A DNA stretch of 7,261 nt from an uncultured Ruminococcus sp. (GCA_902783705.1 CACZSA010000015.1:1-7261); one strand, 5' to 3'; positions 1-5,722 are shown, counted from the stretch's first letter. Notes: generated by a model from the letters alone, not told the origin. Program-made: numbers and translations.

Positions 1-155
1 CAAGACTTCCAAAAGAGTTCCTCTTTATGCTTCTTTGGCATGAAATCTCCGATTTCATGCGCTCCTCAGATAAAGGAGAAAAAGAAGGACGGAATGATCT
101 GAATTATAAAAGGGCTGTCGCATTTCTCCATTTCTGAAGTTAATGCGACAGCCCC
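1..155 (-). repeat. Hairpin-rich dispersed repeat, copy 1 (cut by window start)
   Basis: Read on the minus strand from 155, this stretch matches the plus strand from 5465: the GGGGCTGTCGCATT end, the hairpin core, the CTTCTTTTTCTCC tract and the AAAGAGGAACTCTTTTGGAAGT segment occur in the same order with few substitutions. The copy runs off the left edge, so its far end is not visible. It differs from copy 2 by a 25-base palindromic insertion at 37-61. No protein is encoded in it. A short non-coding element with terminal repeats suggests a non-autonomous (MITE-like) mobile element or an extragenic palindromic repeat family; which of these is inference. Confidence 0.85.
38..60. repeat. Nested perfect palindrome inside repeat copy 1
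   Basis: GCATGAAATC (38-47), a TCC loop (48-50) and GATTTCATGC (51-60) form a perfect 10-bp stem. It interrupts one arm of the CTTCTTTTTCTCC/GGAGAAAAAGAAG hairpin, which is intact in copy 2. The arm here is CTTCTTT (30-36) plus CTCC (62-65), with the other arm at 75-87. It looks like a hairpin inserted into a hairpin. Confidence 0.8.
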
Positions 156-159
156 TTTT
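112..159 (+). terminator. Strong stem-loop, likely rho-independent terminator
   Basis: GGGCTGTCGCATT (112-124) and AATGCGACAGCCC (142-154) form a perfect 13-bp stem with a 17-base loop, followed by C and TTTT (156-159). Four A residues precede the stem, so a U-run also follows it on the minus strand. It could therefore stop transcripts in both directions, including any entering from the left toward the GTPase gene. It is the terminal hairpin of repeat copy 1. Confidence 0.6.
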
Positions 160-192
160 CTTTCGCCTCCCCGGCACATTCACAAAATCTGC

Positions 193-221
193 TGGAAGTT
201 GCGGGGGAAATATGCTATAAT
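193..221 (+). promoter_or_regulatory. Extended -10 promoter of the GTPase/sialidase unit
   Basis: A perfect TATAAT lies at 216-221, preceded by TGC (213-215), an extended -10 motif. The -35 position, 17 bases upstream (193-198, TGGAAG), is a poor match to TTGACA, which fits an extended -10 promoter. Predicted transcription start is about 228, giving a 5' leader of about 25 bases before the ATG at 253. Confidence 0.6.
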
Positions 222-252
222 ACCTTATTCACCAGGGAGCCGGGAGGCGCGC

Positions 253-2919
253 ATGAAAAAAATCATCCTTGGGATCCTGGCGCACGTGGACGCGGGAAAA
301 ACCACGCTCGCCGAGGCCCTTCTCTATACCGCCGGGAAGATCAAGAAGCCCGGACGCGTCGACTGGCGCAACACCTATCTCGATACGCACGAGCTGGAGC
401 GCGAGCGGGGGATCACCATCTTCTCGAAGCAGGCCGTGTTCGAGACGGGCGGTCTCTCCGTCACCCTCCTCGACACGCCGGGACACGTCGATTTCTCCGC
501 GGAGACCGAGCGGGTCCTCTCCGTCCTCGATTACGCGGTCCTCGTCGTGAGCGGCTCGGAGGGCGTTCAGGCGCACACGGAGACGCTCTGGCACCTGCTC
601 GAACGGTATCATGTTCCGACCTTCGTCTTCGTCACAAAGATGGACCTCGCGGGCGCGGATCGGGCGGCGGTCCTCGCGGATCTCGAGGAGCACATCACGC
701 CCCACGCGGTCGATATGGTCCGGGATCCCGCCGAACGGCTCGCCCTCTGCGACGAGGAGGCGTTTGAGACCTACATGGAGACCGGGGAGGTGCCGCGGGA
801 GGACGTGATCCGCATGATCCGCGAGCGCAAGCTCTTCCCCGTGTACTTCGGGAGCGGGCTTCGGCTCGACGGCGTGCGGGAATTCCTCGAGGCGTTCGAC
901 GAGCTCGCGGAGCCGCCCGTCTACGGGGACGAATTCGGCGCGCGCGTCTACAAGATCGGGCATGATCCGAACGGCGGACGGCTGACCTACCTCAAGGTCA
1001 CGGGCGGGACGCTCTCCAACCGGCAGACGATCATCTACGCCGCGCCGGGTCAGGTGGAGCCCGTGGAGGTGAAGGTCACGGGCCTGCGCGTCTATTCCGG
1101 GGCGAAGTACGACGCGTTCGAGACGGTCCGGGCGGGCGAGGTCTGCACGGTCGCGGGCCTCTCGGCGACGTACAGCGGACAGGGGCTGGGCTTTGAGGCC
1201 TCCTCGTCCGCGCCCCTGCTCGAACCCGTTCTGAACTACCGCATCGCCCTGCCCGCGGGATCGGATCCGAGGCTTCTCCTGCCGAAGTTCCGCGAGCTCG
1301 AGGAGGAGGAGCCGCTTCTCCACATCGTCTGGAACGAGCGGTTCGGGGAGATCCACGCGCAGGTGATGGGCGAGGTGCAGACGGAGATCCTCACGCGCCT
1401 CATCGCCGAGCGGTTCGGGGTGGAGGTTTCCTTCGACGACGGGAGGATCCTCTACAAGGAGACGATCACCGCTCCCGTCGAGGGCGTCGGGCATTTCGAG
1501 CCCCTGCGCCACTATGCGGAGGTGCATCTGCTCATGGAGCCGCTTCCCGAGGGCTCGGGGCTGGTGTTCGATACGATGTGCTCCGAGAACTTTCTCGAGC
1601 GGAACTGGCAGCGGCTGATCCTGACGCATCTTGAAGAGAAGCAGCACCTCGGCGTGCTGACGGGAAGCCCGGTCACCGACATGAAGATCACGCTCGTCTC
1701 CGGGCGCGCGCATCTCAAGCACACGGTCGGCGGGGATTTCCGGGAGGCGACATACCGCGCGGTGCGGGAGGGCCTGATGTTCTCCTCCCTGCGCGGGGAA
1801 TGCGTCCTGCTCGAGCCGTTCTACGCCTTCCGGCTGGAGCTGCCCGGAGAAAACGTAGGCCGCGCCATCGCCGACATCCTCGCCCGCTCCGGGACCTTCA
1901 CCGAGCACGAGGCGACGCCCGGGACCTCGATCCTCGAAGGCCGCGCGCCCGTCTCGACGATCGGGGACTACGCCCGCGAGGTGGCGGCGTACACGCACGG
2001 AAAGGGCCGCTTCACCTGCCGCATGGACGGCTACGCGCCCTGCCACAATGCCGACGAGGTCATCCGGGAGACGGCTTACGATCCCGAGGCGGACGTCGCG
2101 AACACGCCGAACTCCGTCTTCTGCTCGCACGGGGCGGGGATCGTCGTGCCGTGGTCGTGGGTGCCGCAGTACATGCACCTCGAAGGGCTGGAGCTGAAAA
2201 AGGAGCCCGAGACGCCCATCGAGGAGGCGGAGATCAACGAGCGCGCGGGTCAGGTCATCCGGCGCAACCTCAACCTCGACGAAAAAGAACTCGAAGCGAT
2301 CATGGAGCGCGAATTCGGCCCGATCCGGCGGCGGGTCTACGGGACGCCGAAGAAGGAGCAGCCCTTCGCCCCGGACGTGAAGCATCCGAAATACAAGAAA
2401 TCCCTCTATATCGTCGACGGCTACAACGTCATCTTCGCGTGGGACGAGCTGGCGGCGGTCGCGGAGACCGATCTTGCGACCGCGCGGCGCGATCTCTGCG
2501 ACATCCTCGCGAACTATCAGGCCTTCACGAAGCGCGAAATGATCGTCGTTTTCGACGCGTACAACGTCCGGGGCGACACGGAGCGGAAGGAAGACTGGGG
2601 CGGCCTGCACGTCGTCTTCACGAAGGAGGGCGAGCTCGGCGACACCTACATCGAAAAGCTGACGCACGAGATCGGCGCGGATCTGAACGTCCGGGTGGTG
2701 ACCTCCGACGGCCTGATCCAGCTGCAGGCGCTCCGTTCGGGCGTGCTGAGGCTGTCCGCAAGGGAGTTCCGCGAGGAGGTCCTCGCCGTCGACGAAGAGA
2801 TCGCCTCGATCCTCAAAAAGCTCCGCGAGGAGAACAGCAGGGCCGAGGCGTCGAAGAGCGGGATCAAAATCAACGGCAAGCGTCCGGGCGAGACCGGGCA
2901 GAACGGGAGGAAAGCATGA
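253..2919 (+). CDS. TetM/EF-G-like translational GTPase fused to a Rae1-like NYN ribonuclease
   Basis: 888 residues, about 250 longer than a usual TetM-type ribosomal protection protein. ATG 253 is chosen because GGGAGG (242-247) lies 5 bases upstream and the promoter's start point excludes the in-frame TTG at 199. The G domain is complete: AHVDAGKT (10-17), RGITI (52-56), DTPGH with the catalytic His (74-78), TKMD in place of NKxD (128-131) and GSGL (200-203). EF-G-like domains II to V follow to about residue 597. Residues 598-716 form a linker with the unusual motif CSHGAG (624-629). Residues 717-846 are a NYN/PIN-like nuclease closely resembling Bacillus Rae1 (YacP): VDGYNVIFAW (721-730), FDAYN (767-771), GDTYIEKL (796-803) and VVTSD (815-819), with acidic residues D722, D768, D797 and D819. 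Rae1 is known to cut mRNA in the ribosomal A site. The inferred role is a cytosolic ribosome-targeted GTPase that delivers an mRNA nuclease. Product annotations calling it a tetracycline-resistance protein are doubtful. Confidence 0.9.
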   Translation: MKKIILGILAHVDAGKTTLAEALLYTAGKIKKPGRVDWRNTYLDTHELERERGITIFSKQAVFETGGLSVTLLDTPGHVDFSAETERVLSVLDYAVLVVSGSEGVQAHTETLWHLLERYHVPTFVFVTKMDLAGADRAAVLADLEEHITPHAVDMVRDPAERLALCDEEAFETYMETGEVPREDVIRMIRERKLFPVYFGSGLRLDGVREFLEAFDELAEPPVYGDEFGARVYKIGHDPNGGRLTYLKVTGGTLSNRQTIIYAAPGQVEPVEVKVTGLRVYSGAKYDAFETVRAGEVCTVAGLSATYSGQGLGFEASSSAPLLEPVLNYRIALPAGSDPRLLLPKFRELEEEEPLLHIVWNERFGEIHAQVMGEVQTEILTRLIAERFGVEVSFDDGRILYKETITAPVEGVGHFEPLRHYAEVHLLMEPLPEGSGLVFDTMCSENFLERNWQRLILTHLEEKQHLGVLTGSPVTDMKITLVSGRAHLKHTVGGDFREATYRAVREGLMFSSLRGECVLLEPFYAFRLELPGENVGRAIADILARSGTFTEHEATPGTSILEGRAPVSTIGDYAREVAAYTHGKGRFTCRMDGYAPCHNADEVIRETAYDPEADVANTPNSVFCSHGAGIVVPWSWVPQYMHLEGLELKKEPETPIEEAEINERAGQVIRRNLNLDEKELEAIMEREFGPIRRRVYGTPKKEQPFAPDVKHPKYKKSLYIVDGYNVIFAWDELAAVAETDLATARRDLCDILANYQAFTKREMIVVFDAYNVRGDTERKEDWGGLHVVFTKEGELGDTYIEKLTHEIGADLNVRVVTSDGLIQLQALRSGVLRLSAREFREEVLAVDEEIASILKKLREENSRAEASKSGIKINGKRPGETGQNGRKA

Positions 2920-3878
2920 AGCTCTTGGAAAACGCGCTGATCTATCCCCTCGGAGAGGGACCGACGCCGTCCTGTCACGCCTCGACCCTCTGCGTCCTTC
3001 CGGACGGGCGGATCCTGGCGGCGTGGTTCGGCGGGCATCATGAGTCCGCAGACGACGTCGAGATCTGGGCCGCCGTCCGGGATGCGAACGGATGGAGCGG
3101 GCCGCGGCAGATGTCCCGCACGACCGACGAAGCGTGCTGGAATCCGGTCCTGTACCGCGACGGGGAGCATGTCACCCTCTTTTTCAAGCGCGGACACAAG
3201 ATCGCCCATTGGAAGACCTTTGCGCGGCGCTCCTCGGACGGCGGGTTGACCTTCGGGGAGGAGGAAGAGCTCATCCCCGGCGACGGGAGCGGCGGACGCG
3301 GACCCGTGAAGGACAAGCCGATCCGGCTGCGGGACGGGACGCTCATCGCCGGCGCGTCGCATGAGAGCGAGGACGGGCGGATCTGGCGGGCGTTCTTCGA
3401 TCTCTCCCCGGACGGCGGACGGACGTGGACGCGGACCCCGTATCTGGAAACGGACGAGCCCCTGCGCCTCATCCAGCCGACGCTCTGGGAGGACGGAGAC
3501 GGCGTGCACGCGCTGCTGCGCTCGGACGCGGGCGTCGTCTGCCGGGCGGATTCGAAGGACGGGCGGACATGGTCGAAGGTCCGGCGCACGAATCTGCCGA
3601 ACAACAACAGCGGCATCGACTGCGCAATGATTCCGGGCGACAGTTCAAACGGCAGGCTCGCGCTCGTCTGCAATCCCGTCGGGGCGGACTGGGGCGCGCG
3701 GACTCCGCTCTCGCTCCTCGTCTCATCGGACGGCGGGCATTCGTGGAAGCGCGAGATCGATCTTGCCCGCAGCGAGGGGGAATACTCCTATCCCGCCGTG
3801 ATCGCGGAGGGCGGCGAGCTGCTCGTCACCTACACATGGAACCGGAAATCCATCGCCTTCGCGCGGGTGGAGATATAA
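2916..3878 (+). CDS. Sialidase-like BNR/Asp-box beta-propeller protein, cytoplasmic
   Basis: 320 residues. Its ATG overlaps the TGA of the GTPase gene (ATGA, 2916-2919), with GGAGG (2906-2910) 5 bases upstream, so translation is probably coupled. The frame stays open upstream, but only this start has a ribosome binding site and homologous sequence. Four Asp boxes mark a propeller fold: SSDGGLTF (106-113), SPDGGRTW (164-171), SKDGRTW (213-219) and SSDGGHSW (270-277). Segments typical of the BNR_2 sialidase-like family include FGGHHESADDVEIW (38-51), CWNPVLY (74-80), GPVKDKPI (129-136), NLPNNNSGID (226-235) and YSYPAV (290-295). There is no signal peptide or membrane segment, so it should act in the cytosol on a small imported glycan. 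The family is usually annotated as exo-alpha-sialidase, but the substrate cannot be told from sequence and sialidase activity is unproven. A functional link to the GTPase is not obvious. Confidence 0.85.
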   Translation: MKLLENALIYPLGEGPTPSCHASTLCVLPDGRILAAWFGGHHESADDVEIWAAVRDANGWSGPRQMSRTTDEACWNPVLYRDGEHVTLFFKRGHKIAHWKTFARRSSDGGLTFGEEEELIPGDGSGGRGPVKDKPIRLRDGTLIAGASHESEDGRIWRAFFDLSPDGGRTWTRTPYLETDEPLRLIQPTLWEDGDGVHALLRSDAGVVCRADSKDGRTWSKVRRTNLPNNNSGIDCAMIPGDSSNGRLALVCNPVGADWGARTPLSLLVSSDGGHSWKREIDLARSEGEYSYPAVIAEGGELLVTYTWNRKSIAFARVEI

Positions 3879-3883
3879 GAAAG

Positions 3884-3930
3884 AGGACGCCTCCCGTGCC
3901 GATCCTGCGGCATGACGGAGACGTCCTTTT
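3884..3930. terminator. Bidirectional stem-loop terminator between convergent genes
   Basis: AGGACG (3884-3889) pairs with CGTCCT (3922-3927), CTCC (3891-3894) with GGAG (3917-3920), and TGCCG (3897-3901) with CGGCA (3908-3912), leaving small internal mismatches and a 6-base loop. TTTT ends at 3930 on the plus strand. The minus strand reads CTCTTTCTT after the stem. It lies 5 bases past the sialidase-like stop codon and 23 bases past the regulator's stop, so it can serve both genes. Confidence 0.7.
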
Positions 3931-3953
3931 GGATGGATGGAGCGAAAAGCCCC

Positions 3954-4244
3954 TTATTTGTTTTTCTTTCTCAGCGCTTCGACGACTTCCCGGACGACGG
4001 CGACTTCCTCGTCTGAGAGACCTGAGACGTCCAGCATTTTTCGCTCGTCCAGTCCGAGCAGGTAATCCGTGGATGTTTTGAAAATATAGGAAAGCTGGAT
4101 CAAAACCTCCGGCGACGGGTTCCTCTCCTGCAATTCGTAGTAGGAAACGACGGATTTTGTGATCCGCAGCTTGTCCGCGAGCTGTTTCTGCGTGAGTCCC
4201 GCGTCAAGGCGGAGCTTTTTCAGCCTGCTTCCGAAATCAACCAT
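3954..4244 (-). CDS. XRE/Cro-CI family small transcriptional regulator
   Basis: 96 residues from ATG at 4244. An in-frame ATG at 4250 directly abuts the GGAGGG ribosome binding site (4256-4251), whereas the ATG at 4244 has an ideal 7-base spacing, so 4244 is preferred. The N-terminal half is a Cro/CI-type helix-turn-helix: FGSRLKKLRLDAGLTQKQLA (4-23) followed by the recognition helix around ITKSVVSYYE (28-37) and the typical LSYIFKTSTDYLLGL ending (51-65). Residues 74-96 form a charged C-terminal helix (LSDEEVAVVREVVEALRKK), probably for dimerisation. It is cytosolic and DNA-binding. It is transcribed divergently from the secreted-protein gene and sits beside paired palindromic boxes, so it probably regulates that intergenic region and itself. 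The ligand or signal is unknown. Base composition is less GC-rich than its neighbours. Confidence 0.9.
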   Translation of the reverse strand: MVDFGSRLKKLRLDAGLTQKQLADKLRITKSVVSYYELQERNPSPEVLIQLSYIFKTSTDYLLGLDERKMLDVSGLSDEEVAVVREVVEALRKKNK

Positions 4245-4290
4245 ATTCATCCCTCCGATTCACAAATAGTTTACCGCACGGATGGACGAA

Positions 4291-4338
4291 ATAGGTTGAT
4301 AAAATGAATCAAAACAGTTGACAACATTTTGAACCTAT
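4291..4338. repeat. Large imperfect dyad around the first -35 box
   Basis: ATAGGTT (4291-4297) pairs with AACCTAT (4332-4338), and AAAATG (4301-4306) pairs with CATTTT (4325-4330). Thirteen bases match with only a 2-base asymmetry. The centre holds the first -35 box. It lies upstream of both predicted plus-strand transcription starts, so it should act as DNA, for example as a regulator binding site. Confidence 0.65.
4296..4324 (-). promoter_or_regulatory. Possible promoter of the XRE gene
   Basis: On the minus strand, TTGTCA (4324-4319) and TATCAA (4301-4296) are separated by 17 bases, matching 5 of 6 and 4 of 6 consensus bases. The -35 box overlaps the plus-strand TTGACA of the first promoter, so the two would compete. 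Predicted start is about 4289, with a leader of about 45 bases. The weak -10 box makes this tentative. Confidence 0.35.
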
Positions 4339-4361
4339 GGTATAATTAAACTGTTGACAAC
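4317..4361. promoter_or_regulatory. Pair of GTTGACAAC boxes, candidate operators
   Basis: The palindromic 9-mer GTTG-A-CAAC occurs at 4317-4325 and 4353-4361, 36 bases apart. Each copy covers the -35 box of one promoter. The second copy is extended by ACTG (4350-4353) and CAGT (4362-4365) into a longer dyad with a one-base offset. A repressor bound here would block both promoters. The adjacent XRE protein is the natural candidate. Because TTGACA is itself the -35 consensus, part of the repetition could be promoter constraint only. Confidence 0.5.
4318..4346 (+). promoter_or_regulatory. Consensus promoter P1 of the secreted-protein gene
   Basis: A perfect TTGACA (4318-4323), a 17-base spacer and a perfect TATAAT (4341-4346) preceded by TGG form a full-consensus housekeeping-sigma promoter. 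Predicted start is about 4353, inside the second operator-like box. Such a strong promoter is likely held in check by a repressor. Confidence 0.85.
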
Positions 4362-4382
4362 CAGTCGATGCTGTGCTATACT
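4354..4382 (+). promoter_or_regulatory. Near-consensus promoter P2 of the secreted-protein gene
   Basis: A perfect TTGACA (4354-4359), a 17-base spacer and TATACT (4377-4382) preceded by TGC. Predicted start is about 4389, leaving a leader of about 50 bases before the ATG at 4439. It is arranged in tandem 36 bases downstream of P1. Confidence 0.8.
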
Positions 4383-4438
4383 GAAACCAAATGAAAAAGA
4401 GCAAGTCCGATCTGCGGACAAACGAAAGGAGAACGAAT

Positions 4439-5443
4439 ATGAAGAAGATCCTGTCCTTCGTCCTCTCCGCCGTGATGCTGTGCGCGACCTTTCTCCCCGC
4501 CGCGGCGGTACCGAACGGAACGGTGGTGAACCACACGCTGTACACGGATATCGTCGCCATGATCGACGGCCATCCGATCCGCTCCTACAATGTCGACAAC
4601 CGCACGGTCATCGTCGCGGAGGATCTCCGGGCCTACGGCTTTTATGCGATCTGGCACGCCGGAGAGCGCTGGCTCGAGGTCGTCCGGCCCGTGGAGAACG
4701 GCGAACCGCTTACCCCGGCTTCCTATCCGGCATACGTCCCCGCGCTCCCCGCCGGGATGAAGGTCGGCATGCCCGCGCACGATATCCTCGCGACCGACAT
4801 CGTGACCACCGTCGCCGGGGATACGGTCGAGAGCTGGAACATCAACGGCGAGACCTGCATCCTCTTCCGCGACCTCGAACGCTACGGCGAGGTCGGCTTC
4901 GACGCGGAGACGCGGACTGCCCTCTTCACGACGGAGCCCTACAAGGTCTTCGCGGGCGGACATGCCGTCGAGCAGGCAGTCCCCGAGGGATGGCAGACGG
5001 GCAGCCGGATGACGGCGGACAGCATGAGCGTCACCTTCAAGGTAAGCGGCGACGCGGATTCGTGGTCCGGGTTCCTCGGCGCGGACAAGAGCGACGTGAG
5101 CATGGACATGATCTGGGACGTGCAGACCGCGCCCGCGGCGAAGGTCAGCGTCGCGTTTTATCCGGCGCAGTTCGAGGGTCAGTCCCTGCGTCAGGACCTC
5201 TATACCGCGCTCTCCGCGCTTTCGATCCCGTCGGCGACCGAGACGATCGACTTCACGAACACGCCCGAGGTGCGCGCGGCGGTTGCGGAGATCTTCCGCG
5301 TGACCCTGAACGGCGCGGCGGTGACGGGCGACCTCTTCCGCACGCAGGGCAGCGGGCACAGCGACTTCGTCTTCCTCTTCGATCAGGGCTCTGAGGTGAA
5401 GCCCGGCGACGAGATCGCGGTCGTGATCGGGAAGGGCGCGTGA
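4439..5443 (+). CDS. Secreted protein with two stalk-type (copper amine oxidase N-like) repeats
   Basis: 334 residues. The start is ATG 4439 with AAAGGAG (4425-4431) 7 bases upstream. An in-frame ATG at 4391 lies at the P2 start point without a ribosome binding site and would spoil the signal peptide. Residues 1-23 form a signal peptide (MKK, hydrophobic core, then PAAA), with likely cleavage near residue 23. Two related repeats follow: residues 36-83, with DIVAMIDGHPIRSYNVDNRT and DLRAYGF, and residues 117-163, with DIVTTVAGDTVESWNINGET and DLERYGEVGFD. They resemble the 'copper amine oxidase N-terminal-like' stalk domains common in clostridial surface proteins. Residues 195-334 are beta-rich in appearance, were not recognised, and carry no sorting signal or transmembrane anchor. 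The protein is expected outside the membrane, possibly wall-associated. Control by the tandem promoters and the neighbouring XRE regulator is likely. Function unknown. Confidence 0.85.
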   Translation: MKKILSFVLSAVMLCATFLPAAAVPNGTVVNHTLYTDIVAMIDGHPIRSYNVDNRTVIVAEDLRAYGFYAIWHAGERWLEVVRPVENGEPLTPASYPAYVPALPAGMKVGMPAHDILATDIVTTVAGDTVESWNINGETCILFRDLERYGEVGFDAETRTALFTTEPYKVFAGGHAVEQAVPEGWQTGSRMTADSMSVTFKVSGDADSWSGFLGADKSDVSMDMIWDVQTAPAAKVSVAFYPAQFEGQSLRQDLYTALSALSIPSATETIDFTNTPEVRAAVAEIFRVTLNGAAVTGDLFRTQGSGHSDFVFLFDQGSEVKPGDEIAVVIGKGA

Positions 5444-5464
5444 TCCTCATACGGGAACAGAAAT

Positions 5465-5700
5465 GGGGCTGTCGCATTAACTTCAGAAATGGAGAAAATG
5501 CGACAGCCCTGTTGTAATACAGAACAATCCGTTCTTCTTTTTCTCCTTTATCGAGGAGAAAAAGAAGCAAAAAGAGGAACTCTTTTGGAAGTATTGGAGG
5601 TTCCGACCTCTGCGGAGGTCGGCTTAGGGCGCTGCCCTAAGAACCCGCGACCTTTTGAAAAAGGTCGATCAAAACTTTTTTACTGTTTTGCGACAGCCCC
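5465..5700 (+). repeat. Hairpin-rich dispersed repeat, copy 2, MITE-like with 12-bp terminal inverted repeats
   Basis: The ends are GGGGCTGTCGCA (5465-5476) and TGCGACAGCCCC (5689-5700), a perfect 12-bp terminal inverted repeat. Inside are successive hairpins: 5466-5478/5497-5509 (13 bp), 5534-5546/5555-5567 (13 bp), 5570-5576/5580-5586 (7 bp), 5603-5610/5615-5622 (8 bp), 5623-5630/5634-5641 (8 bp), 5648-5656/5659-5667 (9 bp) and 5670-5675/5685-5690 (6 bp). There is no open frame of interest. It fills the gap between two convergent genes, starting 21 bases after one stop codon and ending 22 bases from the other, so it may also end transcription of both. No clear target-site duplication was found. 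Copy 1 at 1-155 is inverted relative to it. Confidence 0.85.
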
Positions 5701-5722
5701 TTTCTTCTGTTTGACTGAAACC

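Noticed and set aside
199..252. TTG start 18 codons upstream of the GTPase ATG
   Set aside because: This stretch contains the TATAAT promoter and lies upstream of the predicted transcription start. The extra residues do not resemble the family's N-terminus.
229..2667. Long open frame on the minus strand (812 codons)
   Set aside because: It lies antisense to the GTPase gene, has no recognisable domain and an Arg/Leu/Asp-skewed composition typical of the complement of GC-rich coding DNA. The plus-strand gene has clear motifs throughout.
1800..2915. Upstream extension of the sialidase-like frame
   Set aside because: The frame is open only because stop codons are rare in GC-rich DNA. It overlaps the GTPase gene, and its product is a low-complexity Arg-rich sequence. 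The ATG at 2916 has a good ribosome binding site.
253..2919. Annotation as a tetracycline-resistance gene
   Set aside because: Overall similarity is to the TetM group, but the drug-contacting tip of domain IV is not kept and a nuclease is fused at the C-terminus. The resistance label is unsupported.
4391..4438. Earlier ATG for the secreted protein
   Set aside because: It sits at the predicted P2 start point without a ribosome binding site and would add 16 charged residues before the signal peptide.
4383..4438. Riboswitch in the secreted-protein leader
   Set aside because: The leader is only about 50-85 bases, shows no strong stem-loop near the ribosome binding site and matches no motif I recognise.
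4309..4560. Minus-strand open frame of 83 codons
   Set aside because: It covers the tandem promoters and the antisense of the signal peptide, with no ribosome binding site or recognisable content.
5465..5700. CRISPR array
   Set aside because: The repeated units are inverted hairpin arms of different sequence, not regularly spaced direct repeats with unique spacers.
5455..5712. Target-site duplication around repeat copy 2
   Set aside because: The flanks AGAAAT and TTTCTT are related by inversion rather than as direct copies, so no convincing duplication can be claimed.
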